NCBI RefSeq assembly: GCF_010726085.1 | Contig: NZ_AP022560.1 | Coordinates: 2,480,001-2,544,000 of the forward strand | DNA length: 64,000 bases | Reading direction: 5' to 3' | Origin: Mycolicibacterium moriokaense | GTDB taxonomy: Bacteria; Actinomycetota; Actinomycetes; Mycobacteriales; Mycobacteriaceae | Part shown: positions 57,212 through 64,000 of the stretch, in pieces | How positions within the stretch are numbered: position 1 is the first letter of the stretch | Layout of the letters: the number at the start of each line of letters is the position of its first letter | The notes under the pieces: generated by a model | Databases searched by the model: none | Told to the model about the DNA's origin: nothing | What the model saw: the letters and a program-made list of their open reading frames with translations, nothing else | Translations under genes and position numbers: made by a program

Positions 57212-58644
57212 AGCTTGTCAAGATTTCTGTGTAGGTGGCTGGTTTACAGGTAGGGGTTGATTCGTTCGGGGTAGGTCAGGGCCAGTGCGCCTAGTGCTTG
57301 TTTCCAGCCGTTGGTGCGTGCTCCCTCGACGAGGCGCTTGGTGCGTGAGCGGTCTCCGGTCTTGAGTGGGTCGTCGTAGAACTTCTGGCGTTCTCGAGCG
57401 CGTTTGTCCTCGATGTTGCAGATCGCCAGCCACAGCAGCTTGACCGCGGCCTGATCACTGGGAAAGTGTCCGCGGTTCTTGATGATCTTGCGTAACTGGT
57501 AGTTCAGCGATTCGATCGCGTTGGTGGTGTAGATGATTCGCCGCAGATCTGGCGGGAACGCCAAGAACGGGATGAACCGCTCCCAGGCATTACGCCAGGC
57601 GATCACTGTCGTCGGATTCGACTGTCCCAGAGCCGAATTAGCGAACTCCTCGAACGCCTCGGCTGCCGCGTCGGCGGTGGGAGCGGTGTAGATGGTCTTC
57701 AGTGCCGCCGCGATCTCCTTGCGCTTTCCGTAGGAGACAAACCGCATGGAATTGCGGATCAGATGCACCACGCAGGTCTGCACAGTGGCCTGCGGCCACG
57801 TCGCCTCGACAGCCTCGGCGAACCCATTCAACCCGTCGGTGCACACGATCAGGATGTCCTTGACCCCACGATTGGCCAGCTCGGCACAGACCCCGGCCCA
57901 GAACTTCGCGCCTTCGTTGGCCGTCACCCAGATCCCCAGCACGTGGCGGATGCCATCGAGATCGACACCCACGGCGATGTGGGCGGCGCGGTTCTTGACC
58001 TGGTGACCGTCACGGATCTTGATCACCAGCGCGTCGAGATAGACGATCGGATAGAGCTCCTCCAGCGGCCGTTTCTGCCACTGAATGACCTCCTCGAGCA
58101 CTGCATCGGTGATCTTGGAGACCGTCTCGTGGGAAAGCTCGGTGCCGATCGTGGTGGCCAGATGATGCTGAATATCGCGGATCGTCATCCCGCCGGCGTA
58201 AAGCGAGATGATCATGTCGTCCAGACCGCCCAGGCGCCGTGCACCCTTAGGGACCAGCGTCGGAGTGAAGCTCCCGTCGCGATCGCGCGGGATCGCTAAC
58301 CCGACGTCACCGACCTCGCTGGCCACGGTCTTAGGTGTGAACCCGTTACGAGCATTGGGTAGTTCACGCCCGACCGGATCACCCTTCTCATAACCCAGGT
58401 GGTCAGTGAGCTCAGCGGCCAACCCGCGCTCCAGAACGGCTTTGACCATCTCGGGCAGAAACCCGCCCTCACCGGTCAACTGCAACTGACCGGCATCGAT
58501 CTTGGCTAACACATCATCCAACACACCCGCAGACTTCAACGCCTCCATGGCATCAGCGCCCGACATCGGCTCGTCAGTGGTCACATCCATCGATACTGCT
58601 CCAATTCATCAGGAGCCACAGCTACACAAAACATCTGACACGCC
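57212..58644 (-). mobile_element. IS256-family element inserted in IS481
   Basis: About 1433 bp with imperfect terminal inverted repeats (left AGCTTGTCAAGATTTCTGTG, right complement GGCGTGTCAGATGTTTTGTG). The flanks repeat CCCAAGGCTG at 57202-57211 and 58645-58654, a target duplication of 8-10 bp consistent with IS256 transposition. The duplicated bases lie in codons 29-31 of the IS481 transposase. Confidence 0.85.
57244..58590 (-). CDS. IS256-family transposase
   Basis: A 448-residue transposase, full length and uninterrupted. DDE residues are in 'IVYLDALVIKIRDG' (D), 'ILIVCTDGLNGFAEAV' (D) and 'IYTTNAIESLNYQLRK' (E). 'GLAAELTDHLGYEKGDP' and 'RNGFTPKTV' mark the N-terminal DNA-binding part. 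It lies inside the inserted element on the minus strand and appears intact, so the element may still be mobile. Confidence 0.95.
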   Translation of the reverse strand: MDVTTDEPMSGADAMEALKSAGVLDDVLAKIDAGQLQLTGEGGFLPEMVKAVLERGLAAELTDHLGYEKGDPVGRELPNARNGFTPKTVASEVGDVGLAIPRDRDGSFTPTLVPKGARRLGGLDDMIISLYAGGMTIRDIQHHLATTIGTELSHETVSKITDAVLEEVIQWQKRPLEELYPIVYLDALVIKIRDGHQVKNRAAHIAVGVDLDGIRHVLGIWVTANEGAKFWAGVCAELANRGVKDILIVCTDGLNGFAEAVEATWPQATVQTCVVHLIRNSMRFVSYGKRKEIAAALKTIYTAPTADAAAEAFEEFANSALGQSNPTTVIAWRNAWERFIPFLAFPPDLRRIIYTTNAIESLNYQLRKIIKNRGHFPSDQAAVKLLWLAICNIEDKRARERQKFYDDPLKTGDRSRTKRLVEGARTNGWKQALGALALTYPERINPYL

Positions 58645-59771
58645 CCCAAGGCTGGATCTCACGACTGATCCGCCGTTACACCCTCGAAGGCGACGCCGCC
58701 TTCGAACCCCGTTCCCGACGCCCTCACACCAGCCCGGGGCGGCTGCCGCAGACCACCATCGATCTGATCATCGAGCTACGCCACACCCTGACCGGCAAAG
58801 GACTCGACGCCGGACCCCACACCATCGCCTGGCACCTACACCACCACCATCAGCTACACGTCTCCACCGCCTCGATCAGCCGCCCCCTGCGCCGCGCCGG
58901 CCTGGTCGAACCCACACCAGCCAAACGACCCAAATCCTCCTACCTGCGATTCGCCGCCCACCAGCCCAACGAGCTCTGGCAAGCCGACTTCACCCACTGG
59001 CGGTTGGCCAACGGCACCACCACCGAAATCCTGTGCTGGCTCGACGACCACTCCCGCTACGCAATATCGGTCACCGCTCACCGCCGCGTCACCGCCACCA
59101 TCGTCGCCAACGAATTCACCAAAGCCACTGCCCAACATGGCATCCCCTACTCCACACTGACCGACAACGGCATGGTCTTCACCACCCGCTTCGCCGGCGG
59201 CAAAGGCGGCCGCAACGAATTCGAAGCCCAACTGCACCGCCTGAAAGTCCGCCAAATCAACTCCACCCCCAACCACCCCACCACCTGCGGAAAAGTCGAG
59301 CGCTTCCACCAAACCCTCAAAAAATGGCTCACCGGCCAACCGCCGGCCACCACCATCGCCGCACTACAAACCCAACTCGACGCCTTCACCGACGAATACA
59401 ACCACCGCCGACCCCACCGATCCCTGCCCCACCAAGCCACCCCCACAGTCATCTACACCAGCCGCCCCAAAGCCACCCCAGCAACCCGCACCGACACCCA
59501 CAACCGCGTACGCACCGACCGCGTCGACCAAGCCGGATCAGTCACCCTGCGCGTCAACGGACGCCACCACTACCGAACCCGCGTCCTGATCCTCATCCAG
59601 GACCTCAACACCACCGTCATCAACGCCGCCACCGGAGAAGTACTGCGCGACTTCACCCTCGACCCCACCAGGGACTACCAACCCACCGGAGCACCCAAAG
59701 GCCCCAAACGGAAAAAACCGCAGACCTAAAGCAGGTCCACGGCTATTCCGATGTCTTGAGACATCACAAAG

Positions 59772-59844
59772 TGCCCCCGGCAGGATTCGAACCTGCAACC
59801 TACGGAGTAGAAATCCGCTGCGCTATCCGTTGCGCCACGGGGGC
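59772..59844 (-). tRNA. tRNA-Arg, anticodon UCU (AGA)
   Basis: A 73-nt cloverleaf without encoded CCA: acceptor stem GCCCCCG/CGGGGGC, anticodon stem GCGGA/TCCGT with loop TTTCTAC (anticodon TCT), and T-arm GCAGG-TTCGAAT-CCTGC. Reads AGA codons, which are rare in this high-GC genome. The IS481 element lies just beyond its 3' end; tRNA ends are common insertion hotspots. Confidence 0.95.
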
Positions 59845-60048
59845 AAATGATCACGACATACGACCCAGAAACTACCTATGGATCGCGACGAGGCCTACAT
59901 GGGGTCGCCGACTCCTTTCGCGAACGCGCCGCCGGATCATGGCGAGGCCGGATGTGGGCCGCCCCGTCTCTGACCTATGTAAACAGCGCACCCACCTTAA
60001 CCGAATTCCCGCAAACCGATCGACGCCCCGTCCATTAGTCTCGAATCG

Positions 60049-60486
60049 ATGGCGCACCACACGAAAGACAAGGGCGACTTGGGCATCGCCAAAGCCCACG
60101 CCGATTTGGTGAGCCAGGGCTTTACGGTCCTGTTTCCGGCGACGGAACATGCACCGTTCGACCTCGTGGCATACGCAGCGGGAGAATTCAACCGCCTCCA
60201 GGTGAAGTACCGGTCGGCGCGCACGGGTGCCGTCATCGTGAATTTTCGGTCGACGTGGGCGGACCGCAACGGGACACACACCACACGGATGGATAAAGGC
60301 GCAATCGACACGGTGTGCATCTACTGCCCGGAAACCGACGAGTGCTACTACGTCCGGCCCGACGCGTATGGCGCGTCGGTCACGCTCCGGATTGCGCCCA
60401 GCAAGAACGGCCAAAAAGCAGGAGTTCTGGACGCAGCAGCCTTTCGTGAGCTGCCGAGTTTGCCGACGTGTCGCGACGCCCACTAA
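60049..60486 (+). CDS. PD-(D/E)XK nuclease-like protein
   Basis: A 145-residue protein from ATG 60049. It follows the plan of small PD-(D/E)XK endonucleases linked with group I introns and Holliday-junction-type folds: helix 'GDLGIAKAHADLVSQGFTV', then an acidic residue in 'FDLVAY' and 'RLQVKYRSAR' with the QxK motif. No intron or partner methylase is seen. It lies 205 bp from the tRNA on the other strand; the gap holds nothing I can assign. Possible DNA-repair or selfish-element nuclease. Confidence 0.7.
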   Translation: MAHHTKDKGDLGIAKAHADLVSQGFTVLFPATEHAPFDLVAYAAGEFNRLQVKYRSARTGAVIVNFRSTWADRNGTHTTRMDKGAIDTVCIYCPETDECYYVRPDAYGASVTLRIAPSKNGQKAGVLDAAAFRELPSLPTCRDAH

Positions 60487-60564
60487 AGGCACTTCGCACC
60501 ACCGCGCAGCGGACTAGCGTGGTGAGGGCACGAAGCGGCGGGACCGGAAGGAGAGCGACGAGCC

Positions 60565-62049
60565 ATGAGCGATGTGTCGGACCTCGATGCGGATGGGCTC
60601 CCGGAGGAACTCAGCGCATTCGATCAGATCCTGCATCGCGGTGAGGCCAACCCGCGCACCCGCTCGGGGATCATGACCCTGGAGGTCCTCGACACCAACC
60701 CGGACTGGGAGAAGTTCAGGCGTCGGTTCGACTACGCCTCGCGCAAGGTGCTCCGGCTGCGGCAGAAAGTCGTGACGCCGACGCTGCCGACGGTCGCGCC
60801 GCGGTGGGTGATCGATCCCGATTTCAACCTGGACTTCCACGTCCGCCGTATCCGGATCTCCGAACCGGGAACCCTGCGCCAGGTGTTGGATCTCGCGGAC
60901 GTTTTGGCGCAATCCCCGCTCGACATATCCCGCCCGCTGTGGACCGCGACGCTCATCGAAGGACTGGAGGGCGGGCGCGCGGCGATCATGATGCACCTCA
61001 GCCACGCGGTGACTGACGGTGTGGGAGCCGTTGAGATGTTCGCCAACATCTACGATCTCGAACGCGAACCTCCGCCGCAGCCCGTCCCGCCGCTGCCGAT
61101 CCCACAGGATCTGTCGCCCAACGACCTGATGCGCCAAGGGATCAGCCGGCTGCCCGGCACGATCGCTGGCCGGGTGCGCGGTGTCGTGTCCGGCGCCGCA
61201 CATGTGGTGGGGGAGGCGATCCGCGACCCGATCTCGCGCATGGGCAGCGTCATCGACTACGCAATGTCGGGGGCTCGGGTGATGGGACCGGTCGCCCAGC
61301 CGTCACCCGTGCTGCGTCGACGCAGCCTGTCCTCGCGCAGCGAGGCCATCGATATCGAGTTCGGACACCTGCATCGCGCGGCGAAGGCCGCCGGCGGCTC
61401 CATCAACGATGCGTACCTGGCCGGCCTGTGCGGCGCGCTGCGTCTCTACCACGACGCCAAGGGCGTTCCCATCGACGCGTTGCCGATGGCGGTGCCGGTC
61501 AACCTGCGGTCGGAAGCGGATCCCGCCGGTGGAAACCGGTTCGCCGGCGTCAATCTCGCCGCGCCGATCGGGCTGGCGGATCCCGAGGTGCGAATCAAAG
61601 ACATCCGATCGCAGATGACGAGCAAGCGTGAAGAACGCGCGATCGACATGGTCGGCGCCATCGCCCCCGTCGTCAGCTTGCTGCCCGATTCGGTGCTCGA
61701 GTCGATGGCAGCATCGATCGTCAACTCGGATGTGCAGGCCAGTAACGTGCCGGTCTATGCCGGCGACACATTCATCGCCGGCGCTAAGATCCTGCGGCAG
61801 TATGGAATTGGCCCGTTGCCGGGTGTCGCCATGATGGTGGTGCTGATCTCGCGGTCCGGGTACTGCACCATCACCACTCGCTACGATCGCGCCGCCATCG
61901 ATGACCCAGACCTATGGGCGCGCTGCCTGCTAGCGGGTTTCAACGAAGTGTTGGCTCTGGGCGGTGACGGTCGCGCTGAACCGGCGTCGTTCTCGGTAGA
62001 GACGTCCGAACCCGCCCACATATCACCGAACGGAAGTGCGCTGCAATGA
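60565..62049 (+). CDS. WS/DGAT-family acyltransferase (Rv2484c-like)
   Basis: A 494-residue wax ester synthase/diacylglycerol acyltransferase homologue. The family HHxxxDG motif appears as S146-H147-AVT-D151-G152, so the second His, Asp and Gly are kept and the first His is Ser. 'MPMAVPVNLRSE' and 'GNRFAGVNLAAP' correspond to the conserved PLW/NDVVLA neighbourhood regions. Such enzymes esterify diacylglycerol or fatty alcohols. It is orthologous in position to M. tuberculosis Rv2484c, beside plsC and plsB2. It overlaps plsC by 4 nt. Confidence 0.85.
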   Translation: MSDVSDLDADGLPEELSAFDQILHRGEANPRTRSGIMTLEVLDTNPDWEKFRRRFDYASRKVLRLRQKVVTPTLPTVAPRWVIDPDFNLDFHVRRIRISEPGTLRQVLDLADVLAQSPLDISRPLWTATLIEGLEGGRAAIMMHLSHAVTDGVGAVEMFANIYDLEREPPPQPVPPLPIPQDLSPNDLMRQGISRLPGTIAGRVRGVVSGAAHVVGEAIRDPISRMGSVIDYAMSGARVMGPVAQPSPVLRRRSLSSRSEAIDIEFGHLHRAAKAAGGSINDAYLAGLCGALRLYHDAKGVPIDALPMAVPVNLRSEADPAGGNRFAGVNLAAPIGLADPEVRIKDIRSQMTSKREERAIDMVGAIAPVVSLLPDSVLESMAASIVNSDVQASNVPVYAGDTFIAGAKILRQYGIGPLPGVAMMVVLISRSGYCTITTRYDRAAIDDPDLWARCLLAGFNEVLALGGDGRAEPASFSVETSEPAHISPNGSALQ

Positions 62050-63737
62050 CTTCGGGAAACGGTCAGGCTTCGCAAGCCATCCGCAGGACCATGCGGCTGC
62101 CGGGTTCGGTCGCCGAGATCCAGGCGAGCCCGCCCGGGCCCGAGGTCGGAGCATTCTTCGATCTCGACGGCACACTGGTCGCCGGGTTCACCGGTGTGAT
62201 CATGACGCAGGACCGACTGCGTCGGCGCCAGATGTCGGTGGGGGAGTTCATCGGGATGGTGCAGGCCGGCCTCAACCATCAACTCGGCCGTTCCGAGTTC
62301 GAGGACCTCATCGGCAAGGGCGCCCGCATGCTGCGCGGAAACTCCCTCGCCGACATCGACGAATTGGCCGAGCGCCTCTTCGTGCAGAAGATCGTCTCGC
62401 GCATCTACCCCGAGATGCGTGAACTCGTCCGGGCTCACATGGCGCGTGGCCACACCGTGGTGCTCAGTTCGTCGGCGTTGACGGTGCAGGTCGAACCCGT
62501 CGCGCGGTTCCTCGGCATCGAGAACGTCTTGAGCAACAAGTTCGAGACCGACGAGAACGGCCTGCTCACCGGCGAGGTGCTCACCCCCATCATCTGGGGC
62601 CCCGGCAAGGCCAGGGCGGTGCAGGAGTTCGCCGCCAAGAACGGCGTCGACCTGTCCAAGAGCTACTTCTACGCCGACGGCGACGAGGACGTCGCCCTGA
62701 TGTATCTGGTCGGCAATCCGCGGCCCACCAACCCGGCGGGCAAACTCGCGGCCGTCGCCGCCAAGCGCGGATGGCCGATATTGCGATTCAGCAGCCGCAG
62801 CGGCAGCAGCCCGGTGTCCCAGCTGCGCACCGCGGCGGGTATCGCGACGATGATGCCGGTCGCCGCCGGCGCGATCGGCATCGGGCTGCTGACCCGGAGC
62901 AAGCGCACCGGCGTCAACTTCTTCACGTCGACGTTCGGCCGCACGCTTCTCGGGGCCATCGGCGTCGAGCTCAATGTGCTCGGTAAGGAGAACCTGACCG
63001 CCCAGCGGCCTGCGGTGTTCATCTTCAATCACCGAAACCAGGCGGACCCGCTCATCGCGGGTCGATTGGTGGAAACCAATTTCACGTCGGTCGGTAAGAA
63101 GGAATTGGAGAAGGACCCGATCGTCGGCACCATGGGCAGGATCCTGGATGCCGCGTTCATCGACCGCGATGATTCGGAGAAGGCCGTCGAGGGCCTCAAG
63201 AAGGTCGAGGAACTGGCGCGCAAGGGTTTGTCGATCCTCATCGCGCCCGAGGGCACCCGGCTGGATACCACCGAGGTCGGCCCGTTCAAGAAAGGCCCGT
63301 TCCGGATCGCGATGTCGGTGGGGATTCCCATCGTTCCCATTGTGATTCGCAATGCCGAGGTCATCGCTGCCCGCGACTCGAGCACCTTCAATCCGGGAAT
63401 CGTCGACGTGGTGGTCTATCCGCCGATCCCAGTGGATGACTGGACGCACGACAACCTGCCCGAACGCATTGCCGAGGTGCGCCAGCTCTACCTCGACACG
63501 CTGAAGGACTGGCCGCAGGACGAGTTGCCGACACCGGAGTTGTACAAGCGCAACGCCCCCACGAAGGCGGCCAAGAAGAAGGCGGCAACGAAGAAGACGT
63601 CAGCGAAGAAGACGTCGAAGAAGGCTACCGCCAGCAAGGCGTCCACCAACAAATCAACGACCAAGAAAGCGGCGGCGACGAAGGCCCCTGCCGAAAAGGC
63701 AGCCGCGAAAAAGGCTGCGCCGAAGGGTCGGCCGTGA
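62046..63737 (+). CDS. plsC: Bifunctional HAD phosphatase / 1-acyl-glycerol-3-phosphate acyltransferase
   Basis: A 563-residue two-domain enzyme. Residues ~30-240 are a HAD-IB phosphatase ('[16 protein letters not shown]', '[10 protein letters not shown]'). Residues ~285-490 are a PlsC acyltransferase with the catalytic '[13 protein letters not shown]' (NHxxxD) and '[19 protein letters not shown]'. The last ~60 residues are a Lys/Ala-rich, histone-H1-like tail. It would acylate lysophosphatidate and may dephosphorylate phosphatidate. It matches Rv2483c. The K/A-rich tail is encoded by a degenerate repeat near 63560-63735. Confidence 0.93.
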   Translation: MTSGNGQASQAIRRTMRLPGSVAEIQASPPGPEVGAFFDLDGTLVAGFTGVIMTQDRLRRRQMSVGEFIGMVQAGLNHQLGRSEFEDLIGKGARMLRGNSLADIDELAERLFVQKIVSRIYPEMRELVRAHMARGHTVVLSSSALTVQVEPVARFLGIENVLSNKFETDENGLLTGEVLTPIIWGPGKARAVQEFAAKNGVDLSKSYFYADGDEDVALMYLVGNPRPTNPAGKLAAVAAKRGWPILRFSSRSGSSPVSQLRTAAGIATMMPVAAGAIGIGLLTRSKRTGVNFFTSTFGRTLLGAIGVELNVLGKENLTAQRPAVFIFNHRNQADPLIAGRLVETNFTSVGKKELEKDPIVGTMGRILDAAFIDRDDSEKAVEGLKKVEELARKGLSILIAPEGTRLDTTEVGPFKKGPFRIAMSVGIPIVPIVIRNAEVIAARDSSTFNPGIVDVVVYPPIPVDDWTHDNLPERIAEVRQLYLDTLKDWPQDELPTPELYKRNAPTKAAKKKAATKKTSAKKTSKKATASKASTNKSTTKKAAATKAPAEKAAAKKAAPKGRP

Positions 63738-64000
63738 AAATCTCCGCGGATCACTACGCGCCCTTCACGACGACCGACGACGCGCTCGTGCTCGCGTCGG
63801 TGTCGTCGCCCGCCGAAGAGGAACTGCTCAACGACTGGTTGGAGGAGCAGCGTCGCGAGCATCCGGACTCCAAGGTCGACGTTCTGCGACTGCCGCATGA
63901 CGATCCGCCGCCCGCGGTACTGGCGCAGCTCGTGGCGGAACTGGAGGCCGACGAGGACCGGTCCGTCGTACCGGTGCGGGTGTTCTGGGTGCCGGGAGGC
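63734..64000 (+). CDS. plsB2: Glycerol-3-phosphate acyltransferase, N-terminal part (runs off window)
   Basis: GTG 63734 overlaps the plsC stop (GTGA). The 89 residues shown ('[20 protein letters not shown]', 'RVFWVPGG') resemble the N-terminal region of mycobacterial PlsB2. This enzyme adds the first acyl chain to glycerol-3-phosphate. Identification relies strongly on the Rv2484c-Rv2482c gene order. Incomplete at the window edge. Confidence 0.75.
   Translation, partial: MKISADHYAPFTTTDDALVLASVSSPAEEELLNDWLEEQRREHPDSKVDVLRLPHDDPPPAVLAQLVAELEADEDRSVVPVRVFWVPGG

Larger units (their letters stand above)
57120..59729 (+). pseudogene. IS481-family transposase, split by IS256 insertion
   Basis: A DDE transposase of the IS481 family in two pieces. 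The first 30 codons (GTG 57120 to 57209, 'VSKARLVITAVLIEGRSQSQ' then helix-turn-helix) are followed, after the inserted element, by codons from 58653 to the TAA at 59727-59729; joined they give about 388 residues, a complete length. The catalytic acids lie around 'LWQADFTHWRL' (D), 'TLTDNGMVF' (D) and 'GKVERFHQTLKKWL' (E). Without the insert it would probably be functional; here it cannot make full-length protein. Confidence 0.88.
57076..59765 (+). mobile_element. IS481-family element, interrupted by IS256
   Basis: Bounded by perfect 23-bp inverted repeats at 57076-57098 and 59743-59765. After removing the inner element and one copy of its target repeat, the length is about 1250 bp, normal for the family. 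It ends 6 bp before the 3' end of the tRNA-Arg gene. No clear target-site duplication is visible. Confidence 0.85.

Noticed and set aside
57076..59844. A prophage or integrative element at tRNA-Arg
   Set aside because: No integrase, no attachment-site duplication of the tRNA 3' end and no phage genes were seen; IS481 and IS256 explain the DNA.
58502..60112. A 536-codon open frame rich in Pro, Arg and His overlapping the IS481 region
   Set aside because: It lies out of frame with the recognisable IS481 transposase, runs through the tRNA-Arg gene on the opposite strand, and its low-complexity composition is what an off-frame reading of high-GC coding DNA gives.

Overview
This window comes from a high-GC actinobacterium, most likely a Mycobacterium (or Mycolicibacterium). 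The evidence is the gene content and order: a branched-chain/leucine catabolism block matching M. tuberculosis Rv2500c-Rv2495c, a WS/DGAT-plsC-plsB2 block matching Rv2484c-Rv2482c, a secreted PE-PPE-domain protein, and the typical mycobacterial dense operons with ATGA overlaps. Between these two familiar blocks lies about 54 kb of accessory DNA that encodes most of a hydrogen-driven, CO2-fixing way of life.

Layout. 1-6109: fadE19 (3' end), MaoC dehydratase, citE-type lyase and bkdABC on +, then a convergent echA14-like hydratase. 6160-22223 (-): one long operon for a cytosolic group 2a [NiFe] hydrogenase of the Huc type (hucM-like, hucS, hucL), with a maturation protease, TPR, NifU/Rieske and NHL proteins, hypF, hypC, a SIS-HypC fusion, a SIS protein, hypE, a second hypC, hypD and two unassigned genes. 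22303-24664 (+): AraC regulator, hypA, hypB. 24742-30355: Calvin cycle genes fbp and prk (+), red-type RuBisCO rbcL-rbcS with an overlapping alpha/beta-hydrolase-like gene (-), and class I fba (+). 30411-45776 (-): a small KOW-like protein gene and all fourteen genes of respiratory complex I, nuoA to nuoN; nuoI carries a 1-nt frameshift. 45903-51131: a response regulator, a UsfY-like membrane protein, cbbR, cbbX (red-type RuBisCO activase), a BlaI-like repressor and a NarL-type two-component system. 51277-54792 (+): rpe, tkt and cbbY-like. 54833-59844: a small secreted protein, a PE-PPE-domain protein, an IS481-family element split by an IS256-family element, and tRNA-Arg(UCU). 60049-64000 (+): a PD-(D/E)XK nuclease-like protein and the WS/DGAT-plsC-plsB2 block.

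Working together (inference): Huc would oxidise H2, possibly at trace levels, and pass electrons to quinone. Complex I connects the quinone and NADH pools. RuBisCO, phosphoribulokinase, FBPase, aldolase, epimerase and transketolase supply the dedicated Calvin cycle steps, and gap, pgk, tpi and rpi would come from elsewhere. CbbX and CbbY remove inhibitory sugar phosphates, and CbbR is the probable activator.

The most unusual observations are: (i) the rbcL upstream region and the cbbX upstream region are diverged copies of one sequence, including the start codon, which leaves a 17-codon leader ORF coupled to cbbX; (ii) the rbcLS operon ends in a coupled gene of unknown role; (iii) nuoI is frameshifted between its two ferredoxin motifs; (iv) a SIS-HypC fusion lies next to a SIS protein in the hydrogenase operon; (v) the whole autotrophy island sits in an otherwise M. 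tuberculosis-like neighbourhood.
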